From the NCBI GenBank assembly GCA_009692065.1, contig SHZY01000060.1, positions 1 to 32,377 on the forward strand: a stretch of 32,377 nucleotides of DNA, given 5' to 3'. The notes under the pieces were generated by a model that saw only the letters and a list, made by a program, of their open reading frames with translations, was not told where the DNA came from and did not search any database. This stretch comes from Gemmataceae bacterium (lineage in GTDB: Bacteria > Planctomycetota > Planctomycetia > Gemmatales > Gemmataceae). Shown here piece after piece: positions 16,720-28,505 of this stretch; the first letter of the stretch is position 1, and each line of letters opens with the position of its first letter. The translations under genes and the position numbers were made by a program.

Positions 16720-17784
16720 ATGCTTGGTGTCGGCATCGTTGGTTGTGGCATGATTGCCCGGTTCCATGTTCGGGCGTTGAACGATATTCCCGGTACGCGC
16801 GTCGTGGCGGTGTTCGATCAGATTCCCGCCAGCGCGGCGAAGTTGCAGCAGGAAAACCGGGAGCAGTGGAATATCCAGTGCGACACGGCGCCCGACCTGG
16901 ACACGATGCTGAAGCGCAAGGACGTGGACATCATCATCATCACGACGCCGAGCGGCAGCCACATGGAGCCGGCCGTGGCCGCCGCCAACGCGGGCAAGCA
17001 CGTCGTCGTCGAGAAACCGATGGAGATCACCAAGGAGCGCTGCGACCGCATCATCGACGCTTGCGACAAGAATAAGGTCCAGCTCTGCACCATCTTCCCG
17101 TCGCGCTTCGGCGACGCAAACGTGGCGATGAAGGCGGCCGTGGCCGCCGGACGTTTCGGCCGACTCACCCTCGGCGAAACCACCTGCAAGTGGTGGCGCG
17201 AGCAATCGTATTACGATCAAGGAGGCTGGCGCGGCACCTGGGCCCTTGACGGCGGCGGCGCCCTCATGAACCAGGCCATCCACAACGTCGATCTCTTGCT
17301 CTGGATGATGGGCGACGTCATCCAGATCATGGGCTTCACGGCCATGCTCGCCCACGAGCGCATCGAGGTCGAGGACACCGCCGTCGCCGCCCTGCGCTTC
17401 AAGAACGGCGCCCTCGGCGTCATCCAGGCGACCACCAGCATCTGGCCCGGATACCCGAAAACCATTGCCATCCACGGCGATCAAGGCTCGGCCGTCATCG
17501 AGCAGGACGACCTCTTGCGCTGGGACTTCAAGACGCCGAAGCCAGATGACGACGCCATCCGCCAGCGCTTTGCCCAGAAGGTCGGCGCGTCGGGCGGGTC
17601 GAGCAACCCGGCCGCGATTTCGCATATCGGCCATGCACGTCAACTGACCGATTTTGTCGAATCCATTCAAAACAAACGGGCCCCGCTCGTCGATGGCCGC
17701 GAAGGCCGGAAGGCGGTTGAAGTGATTCTGGCCATCTATGCGTCGGGCAAGTCGGGGAAGCCGGTGGAATTGGTTGGTGGTTAG
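16720..17784 (+). CDS. Gfo/Idh/MocA family oxidoreductase
   Basis: The 354-residue protein begins with a Rossmann dinucleotide site, GVGIVGCGMIARFH, and has the Gfo/Idh/MocA lysine motif VVVEKPMEI (about residues 89-97). The C-terminal half has GGWRGTWALDGGGALMNQAIHNVDLLLW, shown as GTWALDGGGALMNQAIHNVD, the usual substrate-domain motif with a conserved His and Asp. It should be an NAD(P)-dependent dehydrogenase or isomerase acting on a sugar or cyclitol; planctomycetes carry many copies and specificity cannot be read here. The ATG at 16720 follows AAGGGGG, a good ribosome site. The TAG (17782-17784) overlaps a repeat of the GACGCTTC family. Confidence 0.93.
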   Translation: MLGVGIVGCGMIARFHVRALNDIPGTRVVAVFDQIPASAAKLQQENREQWNIQCDTAPDLDTMLKRKDVDIIIITTPSGSHMEPAVAAANAGKHVVVEKPMEITKERCDRIIDACDKNKVQLCTIFPSRFGDANVAMKAAVAAGRFGRLTLGETTCKWWREQSYYDQGGWRGTWALDGGGALMNQAIHNVDLLLWMMGDVIQIMGFTAMLAHERIEVEDTAVAALRFKNGALGVIQATTSIWPGYPKTIAIHGDQGSAVIEQDDLLRWDFKTPKPDDDAIRQRFAQKVGASGGSSNPAAISHIGHARQLTDFVESIQNKRAPLVDGREGRKAVEVILAIYASGKSGKPVELVGG

Positions 17785-17807
17785 CAACGCTTCTTCGAAG
17801 CGTCGCT
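17783..17807. repeat. Short copy of the GACGCTTCGAAGAAGCG repeat
   Basis: AACGCTTCTTCGAAGCGTCGCT, positions 17786-17807, is self-complementary in its centre (CTTCGAAG) and matches the right arm at 29733-29752. It starts with TTAGC, which holds the stop of the gene before it. Confidence 0.75.
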
Positions 17808-17814
17808 GCCACGT

Positions 17815-18902
17815 CTACGTCTGGATTGACTGGAACAAATCCGCGCCGCGCACCCGCAACTTCGCGCGTTGTTCTGGGGCGAAGCTTGGGCCGTCGTCGG
17901 TTATGGTCAGTTCGACGTAAGGTCCTGGCGTCGCTGCGCCGCCCAGTTCGCGACAGTGCGGCGCGGTCAGTTCGGTCACACGGGCCTTGAAGCGGATGGC
18001 GCCTTGGTTCTTGGTCGCTTCGCTCGTGTTGTTGCCGAGCTCCGCGACCGCGGTTTGCAGCGAGGAAGCATCCAGCGCTACGAGGGGCAGATCCGCCGGC
18101 ACTTCGGACTGTAATGCAGGCCGACTATCCCGGCGGAGCGCTGCCTGGCTTCTGCCGCTGCCAGCGCGCTCGAGACAAGCGTGGGCCAGCCGTTCATCGG
18201 GTTGCGCCGACAGAATAGATGCAGTCGGCGTGTCCCGTCGGCACCGTGCTCGGCTGCTTCCAGGACCTCTTGCAAGAAACGGCGCAGCGCGCTTTCGGAG
18301 TCAACGTGGAGCAGGCTGAGCTCGGTAAAGCCCATGATGCCGGTGAGGTAGTTCCCGAAATCATCGCTGAGCCGACCCGTTACCGCCGCCGCCAATTCCA
18401 GCCGCGCCAGCAGCTCGGCCGGCGAGCCGCCGTCGGTGCCAGATCATTGGCGCATCAGTAGCCCACTGTCGCACTGTTTCAACCACGGATCGGTATCGTT
18501 CAAGCCTGGCCCGCTGGAGCGAAAAAGCCAGGTCCGCGACGGTTTGGTTGCTCCCGGTTCCCAGACCAGGGTGATGAGCCACTCGCCCGCGTTGTCGTGA
18601 ACCGCCTCGGCGCACAGTGCCGTCTCGAACCTGGCCGGCAGTCTTGCATCACGCTGCCAAGGAAACGCAAGAGGAAGAGGCTGCACCGCGAAGAACGCCA
18701 GGTCCGGTGCGGTTGTATCGAGGCGTGTCCAACCGATGCCATCTGCGTGAAATAGATCCGCCAGTCGGCGCAGGATTGTGTCCATGTCGAACTGTCCTGC
18801 GCTTGCGGATAGGCGGTGCAGGTGCTCCAGCAGGGTGGAAGAATTGGTCGCGTGGATAGGGGCGAATGCCAGCTGTTGGGTGTGAGCACAATCTCTTGCG
18901 AT
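17815..18902 (-). pseudogene. Decayed sensor histidine kinase
   Basis: Reading leftward, one frame gives a GAF-like start (DMDTILRRLADLFHADGIGW), then an in-frame TGA at 18444-18446. The same frame continues with AELLARLELAAAVTGRLSDD and FGNYLTGIMGFTELSL, the dimerisation helix of a histidine kinase. The phospho-acceptor His, expected before DFxN, is Asp here (SDDFGN). A frameshift near 18100-18115 leads to an ATPase-domain N box, AVAELGNNTSEAT, and a G1-like box, LTITDDGPSF. The frame then stops at 17815 before any glycine-rich lid. No start codon was seen between the upstream TGA at 18903 and the ATG at 18785. A nonsense codon, a frameshift, loss of the His and a missing C-terminus together point to a dead gene. 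The 105 bases to truD are AT-rich and may still hold promoters. Confidence 0.8.
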
Positions 18903-19007
18903 TCATTTTCTACAATAAATATCAGACTATCTTGTCTGTACCCGCAATGATAGTGTTTTTCTTGCTTTTGAAAAATCGCTTTTGCCGCAAAGGAATTTCT
19001 TGCCAGC

Positions 19008-20186
19008 ATGCACATCAAGCAAAAACCAGACGACTTCCGAGTCGAGGAAATCACCCATCGGCAAGGCGGGACCGAAGGCGACTTTTCGCTCTACCGCCTC
19101 GACAAGCGCGGCTGGACAACGCCGGACGCGCTGGCGATCATTCGCCGACGCTGGAAGATCGAGGTCCGGCGTATTTCCACGGGCGGACTGAAGGATCGGC
19201 ACGCCGAGACCACGCAGTACCTCACCATTTATCGCGGCCCCCAGCGCAAACTGACGCATCCCAATCTTCAGCTGACTTACCTGGGCAAAACGCTCGAGGC
19301 GTATGAATCGCAACACATCGAGGCGAACCAATTCGCCATCACGGTCCGCGCCATGACCGGCGCCCAGATCAGCGCGGCCCTGCGCGGGCTCGAAGAAGTC
19401 CGCGAGGTCGGCGTGCCGAACTATTACGACGATCAGCGCTTCGGCTCCGTCGCGCACGGTGGACCATTCCTCGCCCAGCATATCATCCTCGGCGAACACG
19501 AAGCGGCCCTGCGCTCGGCCTTGACGGCGCCCTATGCCTTCGAGCGCGCAGCGCAGAAAAAGGAAAAGTCCGTCCTGCGCCAGCACTGGGGCGACTGGCG
19601 CCGCTGCAGCTCCTTGCTGCCGCGCGGCTCCACGCAGAAGATCGTCGATTACCTTGTGGCCCATCCCGACGATTACCGCGGCGCCCTTGAACGCTTGCCG
19701 ACTGAATTGCGCACGCTCTATCTTTCGTCCTACCAGAGCCATTTGTGGAATCGAATGCTGGTCGATTGGCTGACCGACCAAGTCTCGCACCGTGACCTGA
19801 CGGCCGTCACGTTGCGGCAGGGCGAAGTCCCGATGCCACGCAGGCTGGACGTCAAATTGCGCGAGGAGTTGCAGACGCTCCAATTGCCGTTGCATTCGGC
19901 CCGAAATCATCTTGATGCCGCCGACCCACGCAAACCGTTTTTCGATCGCGTGCTCAAGGAGGAAGGCCTGGAACTGGATCAGTTCAAGCTGAAGGGATTC
20001 AAGGCTCTGTTCTTCTCCAAGGGGGAGCGCGCCGCTTGGTGCTTCCCGGAGAATCTCGAATCGCGCAGCGGCCCGGACGACGAAAATGCCGGCAAGCAAA
20101 AACTGACCTTGAGTTTCGTGTTGCCACGCGGTTGTTATGCGACCCTTGTGGTTAAGCGGATTACGCGGGTGGAGGAATCGGATTAG
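19008..20186 (+). CDS. truD: tRNA pseudouridine synthase D
   Basis: TruD makes pseudouridine 13 in tRNA. The 392-residue protein has the catalytic motif GLKDRHAETTQ (60-70, Asp63 as the nucleophilic residue) and the second family signature PNYYDDQRFG (137-146). The N-terminal KQKPDDFRVEEI is also typical. LSSYQSHLWNRML closes the inserted TRUD domain. All expected parts are there and in one frame. The ATG at 19008 is preceded by AAAGGAATTT, with AAGGA about 13 bases away, a little far. The stop TAG (20184-20186) lies in TTAGC at the edge of a repeat. It is divergent from the dead histidine kinase. Confidence 0.95.
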   Translation: MHIKQKPDDFRVEEITHRQGGTEGDFSLYRLDKRGWTTPDALAIIRRRWKIEVRRISTGGLKDRHAETTQYLTIYRGPQRKLTHPNLQLTYLGKTLEAYESQHIEANQFAITVRAMTGAQISAALRGLEEVREVGVPNYYDDQRFGSVAHGGPFLAQHIILGEHEAALRSALTAPYAFERAAQKKEKSVLRQHWGDWRRCSSLLPRGSTQKIVDYLVAHPDDYRGALERLPTELRTLYLSSYQSHLWNRMLVDWLTDQVSHRDLTAVTLRQGEVPMPRRLDVKLREELQTLQLPLHSARNHLDAADPRKPFFDRVLKEEGLELDQFKLKGFKALFFSKGERAAWCFPENLESRSGPDDENAGKQKLTLSFVLPRGCYATLVVKRITRVEESD

Positions 20187-20187
20187 C

Positions 20188-20229
20188 GTGCCGCTTGCGG
20201 CGTAGCATCTGCTGAGCCCCAAGCGGCAC
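20188..20229. repeat. Degraded palindrome, CCGCTTGCGGC family
   Basis: Outer arms GTGCCGCTT (20188-20196) and AAGCGGCAC (20221-20229) pair exactly. The inner GCGGCGTAGC has lost its partner, so this looks like an older copy of the element at 15956. Confidence 0.7.
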
Positions 20230-20248
20230 GACCAGGCCCTGCGAACCT

Positions 20249-22465
20249 ATGCAACCCAAATCCACCGGCGGCGGCTGGTCCGCCATCTGGTACACGCTAC
20301 GCATGGCGCGACGCGTCGGCTGGCGCCGCCTTTGGCACGCGATGCGCGCCAAGAATACTTGCAAGACCTGCGCCCTCGGCATGGGCGGGCAGGCGGGCGG
20401 CATGCGCAATGAGCTCGGCTTCTGGCCGGAGGTCTGCAAGAAGTCGTTCCAGGCCATGGTCGCCGACATGCAAGCCGGCATCACGCCCGATTTCTTTGCC
20501 AACTATTCCCTGGCGCAACTGCAAACCCTGTCGCCGCGGGAGCTTGAATGGTGCGGCCGACTCACCACGCCGGTCTATGCGGGACCCGGCGACACGCACT
20601 ATCGCACCGTCGCTTGGGACTTCGCGCTGAGCCGAGTCGTCAAGCAACTCAAGAAAACGACCCCCGATGAAAACTTCTTCTATTGCAGCGGCCGATCGTC
20701 CAACGAAGCGGGGTTCCTGCTGCAACTCTTCTCCCGTCTCTACGGCACCAACTACGTCAACAACTGCTCGTACTACTGCCACCAGGCAAGCGGCGTCGCC
20801 CTGAACGCCGCGATCGGCACCAGCACGGCGACGGTCACGCTGGACGACGTCGAACACGTCGACCTCTTCGTTCTCATCGGGGGCAACCCGGCGTCGAACC
20901 ATCCACGCCTCATGCGCACCCTCATGAACCTGCGCCGCCGCGGCGGCCACGTCATCGTCATCAACCCGCTCAAGGAAGTCGGCCTCGTCAACTTCAGCGT
21001 TCCCTCCGATGTCCGCAGCCTCTTGTTTGGCTCCAAGATCGCAAGTCTCTATGTGCAACCGCACATCGGCGGCGATATCGCTCTGCTAACGGGCCTGGCG
21101 AAGATCGTACTCGAACGGGGAGCCGAGGATCGCGCGTTCCTGTTCCACGTGGAACATTTCGACGCCTTTGTCGAACACGTCAAGGCTATGCCATGGGTGC
21201 ATATCGAACATAACTCCGGCGTCGACCGGGGAACCATCGAGCAAATCGCCGACTACTACTGCAAGGCAAAAAACGCCGTCTTCGGCTGGACGATGGGCAT
21301 CACCCATCACGAGCACGGTGTCGAAAACGTTCACGCGATCGTCAACGTGGCGCTCCTGCGTGGCATGGTCGGCCGTCCCGGCGCGGGCCTCTTGCCGATC
21401 CGCGGGCATTCCAACGTGCAAGGCGTCGGTTCGATGGGGGTGGCGCCGAGTTTGAAGGAACAGGTCTTCAACAATCTCGAAAGCTATTTGAAGGTGAAGC
21501 TGCCGACGACGCCGGGCCTCGACACCATGGCGTGCATGCGCGCTGCCGACGAAGGTCGCGTGCGCTCGGCCATTTGCCTGGGGGGCAACCTGTTCGGCAG
21601 CAATCCGGACGCCAAGTTTGCCCACCGTGCGCTCGGCCAGCTGGAACTGGTGACGTATCTCAACACGACGCTCAACACCGGCCACGCCTGGGGCCGCGGC
21701 CAGGAGACGTTGATCCTGCCCGTGCTGGCGCGCGACGAGGAGCCGGAGCCGACGACGCAGGAATCGATGTTCAATTTCGTGCGGCTCAGTGATGGAGGGA
21801 TCGCCCGCCACGCAAATCCACGCAGCGAAGTGAAGATCCTGTGCGACGTCGCCGACCAGCTGCTTGGGTCAAATGGCCCCGTCAACTGGAAGTCACTCGA
21901 AAACCATTGCCAAATCCGCCAGATGATCGCTCAGATCATCCCCGGCTACGAGGTGATCGGCCAGATCGACGCGACCAAGCAAGAGTTCCACATCGCAGGC
22001 CGCACCTTCCATGAACCGAAGTTCAAGACGCCGACCGGCAAGGCCCACTTTCGCGCGGTGCAGATTCCACTGCTGCGAGGCGACGCCAATCAGCTTCGCC
22101 TGATGACCATCCGCTCGGAGGGCCAGTTCAACACCGTCGTCTACGAGGAAGAAGACATCTACCGCGGCCAGGAACGCCGCGACGTGATCCTGATGAGCCG
22201 GGCCGACATCGAGCGTCTCGGCCTGCAAATCGATCAACGCGTCACCGTGACCAGCGCCGCCGGCGCGATGCCGAACATTCTGGTACGCGCCTTCGACATC
22301 AAGCCCGGCAACGCGGCGATGTATTTTCCGGAAGCCAATGTGCTGGTGCCGGCGATCGTCGATTCCGCCTCGAAGACGCCGGCGTTCAAGTCGGTGCTGG
22401 TGAGGGTAGTCGCGATCGAAACGGCTGCGGAACGGACGGAGCGAATTGCGTTGAAAGTCGTGTAG
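20249..22465 (+). CDS. YdeP/FdhF-like molybdopterin oxidoreductase, catalytic subunit
   Basis: A 738-residue protein of the formate dehydrogenase H-like family typified by E. coli YdeP. The N-terminus carries NTCKTCALGMGGQAGGMRNE with Cys38 and Cys41, and Cys63 in PEVCKKS, likely Fe-S ligands. NCSYYCHQASG aligns with the E. coli FdhF stretch around Sec140, which places Cys177 as the molybdenum or tungsten ligand. Molybdopterin-binding parts include LIGGNPASNHPRLMR, GRPGAGLLPIRGHSNVQG and LGGNLFGSNPD. A C-terminal aspartate-decarboxylase-like barrel contains LMTIRSEGQFNTVVYEEEDIYRG, here given as LMTIRSEGQFNTV. The physiological reaction of YdeP relatives is uncertain. No fdhD, electron-transfer subunit or cofactor gene is near, so it is an orphan in this window. 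No Tat leader is present, suggesting a cytoplasmic enzyme. The start is the first ATG after the repeat. Confidence 0.85.
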   Translation: MQPKSTGGGWSAIWYTLRMARRVGWRRLWHAMRAKNTCKTCALGMGGQAGGMRNELGFWPEVCKKSFQAMVADMQAGITPDFFANYSLAQLQTLSPRELEWCGRLTTPVYAGPGDTHYRTVAWDFALSRVVKQLKKTTPDENFFYCSGRSSNEAGFLLQLFSRLYGTNYVNNCSYYCHQASGVALNAAIGTSTATVTLDDVEHVDLFVLIGGNPASNHPRLMRTLMNLRRRGGHVIVINPLKEVGLVNFSVPSDVRSLLFGSKIASLYVQPHIGGDIALLTGLAKIVLERGAEDRAFLFHVEHFDAFVEHVKAMPWVHIEHNSGVDRGTIEQIADYYCKAKNAVFGWTMGITHHEHGVENVHAIVNVALLRGMVGRPGAGLLPIRGHSNVQGVGSMGVAPSLKEQVFNNLESYLKVKLPTTPGLDTMACMRAADEGRVRSAICLGGNLFGSNPDAKFAHRALGQLELVTYLNTTLNTGHAWGRGQETLILPVLARDEEPEPTTQESMFNFVRLSDGGIARHANPRSEVKILCDVADQLLGSNGPVNWKSLENHCQIRQMIAQIIPGYEVIGQIDATKQEFHIAGRTFHEPKFKTPTGKAHFRAVQIPLLRGDANQLRLMTIRSEGQFNTVVYEEEDIYRGQERRDVILMSRADIERLGLQIDQRVTVTSAAGAMPNILVRAFDIKPGNAAMYFPEANVLVPAIVDSASKTPAFKSVLVRVVAIETAAERTERIALKVV

Positions 22466-22471
22466 ACGAGG

Positions 22472-25891
<3,420 letters not shown>

Positions 25892-25922
25892 TCCTGAGGG
25901 TATCCATGGTTGCCCCTCCTCA

Positions 25923-25956
25923 TTTAGCGCTCGCATGGCATCATGCGAGCGCTAAA
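25923..25956. repeat. Palindromic repeat, TTTAGCGCTCGC type, upstream of carB
   Basis: Perfect 15-base arms TTTAGCGCTCGCATG (25923-25937) and its complement (25942-25956) with a 4-base loop. It lies directly upstream of the carB ribosome site, in the 5' leader rather than after a gene. Confidence 0.88.
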
Positions 25957-26033
25957 CGAAGAGGGGTTGGCAAGTCCGCGCAAAAAAACTTAAGGATACT
26001 ATCGGGGAAAGACGCGAAGCGTCAAGGGCGGGG

Positions 26034-26639
26034 TTATTTCTTAAGCACGGCAGGCGCTGCCGGAACGCTTTTGGCGGCGCGCGGCGAACTGTAGTTCGTA
26101 ATGTAATTGCGCACGTCTTCGTGGTTGTCGAGGATGGTGTAACCCATGGCGCGCATTTCGGCCATCGCCTGGGCGTTGCTCCAGCCTTGGAAATCGATGC
26201 GGAAAGTGGCACACATCGTGCCCGTGCGATGGATGCCGGCAAAGCAATGAACGAGCACCGGATAATTGGCGGGATCGTCCATGACATCTCGAAATGTCCT
26301 GACGCTTTCATCGCCGGGGACCTTGCCCGTTTCGTCGGGAGTCCATTGGCGATAGGGAATCCGCACAAACTTCAGCCCCTTGGCGTTCACCCAGCGCTCC
26401 TCCTGTTCATCGACGGCCTGGCTGCCGTCGCGAAGGCTGACGACAGTGCGAATACCGTAGAGGGCCACGATCTGCTCCATGCGCGGCAACCGCAACTGCC
26501 CGCAGCGGTAGAGGATGCCATCCTCCACCACGCGAAAGTTACGGGGTTCGCGGTCGCGCCAGTATTTGTAACTGAAAGGAGCCGCGATCATCATCGAGGC
26601 GATCAAGGTTCCGAAGACCAGTGCAAGCACATTCCGCAT
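26034..26639 (-). CDS. Membrane-anchored dual-specificity/tyrosine phosphatase-like protein
   Basis: The 201-residue protein begins with one hydrophobic segment (residues 4-22, VLALVFGTLIASMMIAAPF), a membrane anchor or uncleaved signal. A cysteine-phosphatase domain follows, with the P loop VHCFAGIHRTG (Cys132 nucleophile, Arg138), matching HCxxGxxR(T/S)G. Earlier conserved parts are ILYRCGQLR and IRTVVSLRDGS, which resemble planctomycete and plant Siw14-like phosphatases. All key residues of the loop are present, so it should be active, on phosphoprotein, inositol phosphate or phospholipid; sequence alone does not tell. The C-terminus is rich in Ala, Pro and Lys. With kinases and FHA proteins nearby it may serve in phospho-signalling, but the membrane topology would put the active site outside the cytoplasm. 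Confidence 0.85.
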   Translation of the reverse strand: MRNVLALVFGTLIASMMIAAPFSYKYWRDREPRNFRVVEDGILYRCGQLRLPRMEQIVALYGIRTVVSLRDGSQAVDEQEERWVNAKGLKFVRIPYRQWTPDETGKVPGDESVRTFRDVMDDPANYPVLVHCFAGIHRTGTMCATFRIDFQGWSNAQAMAEMRAMGYTILDNHEDVRNYITNYSSPRAAKSVPAAPAVLKK

Positions 26640-26747
26640 GAGTCGGCGTCCTTACCAAGGAGAATTGCTTCGTTGAGGTGGACTGTACCATCTTGTCAAG
26701 AAACGGGAAAGGGCGATTCGTTTTGCGTTCGCCGGGCGAAGCGTGTT

Positions 26748-26849
26748 GTGGCATGGTCTCCTGACCGTGCCACCCGTCTCGACCGCAGGTCTCATGCGAT
26801 TCAGGAGACCTTCGGTCGGGTCAGTGGCACAGTCAGGAGACCGTGCCAC
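26748..26849. repeat. Inverted repeat pair with 26-base arms
   Basis: Arms at 26748-26773 and 26824-26849 share the core GTGGCA...GTCTCCTGAC/GTCAGGAGAC...TGCCAC and differ at two positions. The loop of 50 bases contains a further AGGAGACC copy. It lies in the divergent gap between the phosphatase and the propeller gene (306 bases), which holds no other clear feature. Confidence 0.85.
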
Positions 26850-26945
26850 ATCGGAGAATGCATCTTTTCCTTGACCACCTCCGCCGAATCGCGGATACTG
26901 GTCGTCAACTCGCCGTCTATCCCACCCCACCTGGATCCAATCCAC

Positions 26946-28331
26946 ATGATCATGCGAACCTTCCTTCTTGCTGCTCTTTCGGTCCAAACCTTCCTGGCGC
27001 CCGCGTTCGGGCAATCGCCGGTCGGCTGGCGCACCGACGGCACCGGCCGCTATCCCAGCGCCCAACCGCCGAAGACGTGGGGCCTCGACAAGAACGTCGT
27101 CTGGAAGACGAAGATGCCCAACTTCAGCGTCGCCACGCCGATCATCGTCGGCGACAAGATCTTTGTCTGCTCGGAGCCCACTTCGCTTTTGTGCATCAAC
27201 AAGGCAGACGGCAACATTCTGTGGGAAAAGAAGAACACCTACGCCGACCTGCCCCCGTGGAGCGCCGAGGACCAGGAAAAACTGAAGGACGAACGTCTGC
27301 AGGACGCGACATGGTCCAAATCGCAGCAGACCCTGGAAAAACAGATCAACACTCTGGAAAAGGCGATGAAGGAAGAGAAGGAGAAAGCGAAAGAAATTCG
27401 CAAGCAGATCGATGGATTGCGGACGCAAGTCAACGAGCTTCGAACCAAACGGAAGGCACTGCCTCTCATGGCGCGCGCCACCGAGCCCTACCGCGACGGC
27501 ACCGCCGGCTACTCGCAGTGCACGCCGGTCTCGAACGGCAAGCAGGTTTTCGTCATGTATGGCAACTGTCTGGTTGCGTGCTACGATCTCGATGGCACGC
27601 GCCGCTGGCTCAAGCTCCTGGAGCATTCCACCGCGGATTACGGCCACGGCTCCTCGCCGACCCTGGTCGGCGACACCCTGCTCGTGCATTACACCGATCT
27701 CGTTGCACTCGACATTAAGGACGGCTCCGAACGCTGGCGGATCAAGATGCGGCCCCTGCACGGGACCTCGATTCCGACGCGCATCGACGGCGCCGATGTC
27801 GTCATGACTCCTACCGGCGCCATCGTCCGCGTCGCCGACGGCAAGATTGTCGCCGACAAGCTCGGCCAATGCGGCGAGAACGCCCCGATTCTCCACGACC
27901 AGATCGCCTACTTCATCGCCGGCGGCGCCAGGGCCGTGCGGTTGCCTTCGTCGTCGAGCGAAAAGGTCGAATCGCTGTGGAAGGCGAATGTCAAAGGGGC
28001 CGGTTACTGGTTTTCCTCGCCCATCTATCACGACGGCTTGATCTATGCCGTCAGCGCTTCCGGTCCGTTCAGCGTCCTTGATGCAATGACCGGCAAACTG
28101 GTGTACGACATCCGGCTCGAGTTTGACGGCCAAGTCTATCCCAGCATCTGCCTCGCGGGTAAGTATGTCTACGTCAGCAGCGACAACGGCATGACGATCG
28201 TGCTGGAACCGGGGCGCGAGTACAAGGAAATCGCCCGCAACACCCTCGAAACCTTCCGCAGCACCCCCGTCTTCGAAGGCCGGCGCATGTACGTGCGGAC
28301 CCTCAAACACCTGTGGTGCCTTGGCGAATGA
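26946..28331 (+). CDS. Exported PQQ-type beta-propeller protein with a coiled-coil insert
   Basis: The 461-residue protein starts with a signal peptide (MRTFLLAALSVQTFLAPAFG). Propeller blades of the PQQ-binding-like (outer-membrane BamB/quinoprotein) type follow, seen in ATPIIVGDKIFVCSEPTSLLC, shown as TPIIVGDKIFVCSEP, then LLCINKADGNILWEK, LVACYDLDGTRRWLK and LVALDIKDGSERWRIK. Between the first and second blades lies a highly charged helix, about residues 105-172 (EKAMKEEKEKAKEIRKQ), predicted to be coiled coil. No quinone-dehydrogenase catalytic motif is obvious, so it is more likely a binding or scaffold protein than an enzyme. Planctomycetes have many such proteins. Two in-frame ATGs, at 26946 and 26952, are possible; neither has a strong ribosome site. 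Confidence 0.88.
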   Translation: MIMRTFLLAALSVQTFLAPAFGQSPVGWRTDGTGRYPSAQPPKTWGLDKNVVWKTKMPNFSVATPIIVGDKIFVCSEPTSLLCINKADGNILWEKKNTYADLPPWSAEDQEKLKDERLQDATWSKSQQTLEKQINTLEKAMKEEKEKAKEIRKQIDGLRTQVNELRTKRKALPLMARATEPYRDGTAGYSQCTPVSNGKQVFVMYGNCLVACYDLDGTRRWLKLLEHSTADYGHGSSPTLVGDTLLVHYTDLVALDIKDGSERWRIKMRPLHGTSIPTRIDGADVVMTPTGAIVRVADGKIVADKLGQCGENAPILHDQIAYFIAGGARAVRLPSSSSEKVESLWKANVKGAGYWFSSPIYHDGLIYAVSASGPFSVLDAMTGKLVYDIRLEFDGQVYPSICLAGKYVYVSSDNGMTIVLEPGREYKEIARNTLETFRSTPVFEGRRMYVRTLKHLWCLGE

Positions 28332-28505
28332 GTCGGATGGATTTTGCGCGGCGCAATCTCTCTCTTCGATTATGATCAAGCGGGCGTGCGGATGGTAGGT
28401 CCGTTGCGGCGAGGGGGGGGCAGTGTGTGTGAAACTTGCAAGCGCAAGGCAAGTCATTTTCGGGCTGTCAAATCGTGCATGCAGATGTTGGGAAGGTAAT
28501 GCACC
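28332..28505. other. Intergenic region before the FHA-kinase gene
   Basis: This 174-base stretch has a G8 run near 28413-28420 and a short hairpin-like CTTGCAAGCGCAAGGCAAG (28436-28454). GGGAAGG near 28490 serves as the ribosome site of the next gene. No terminator with a T run was seen. Confidence 0.4.

Noticed and set aside
18444-18446. TGA read as selenocysteine or tryptophan in the histidine kinase
   Set aside because: The gene has a frameshift and lost residues as well, no SECIS-like hairpin was recognised, and other genes in the window use TGA as a stop.
28413-28420. G8 run before the FHA-kinase as a third contingency tract
   Set aside because: It is intergenic and about 90 bases from the start codon, with no promoter boxes seen around it, so an effect is only speculation.
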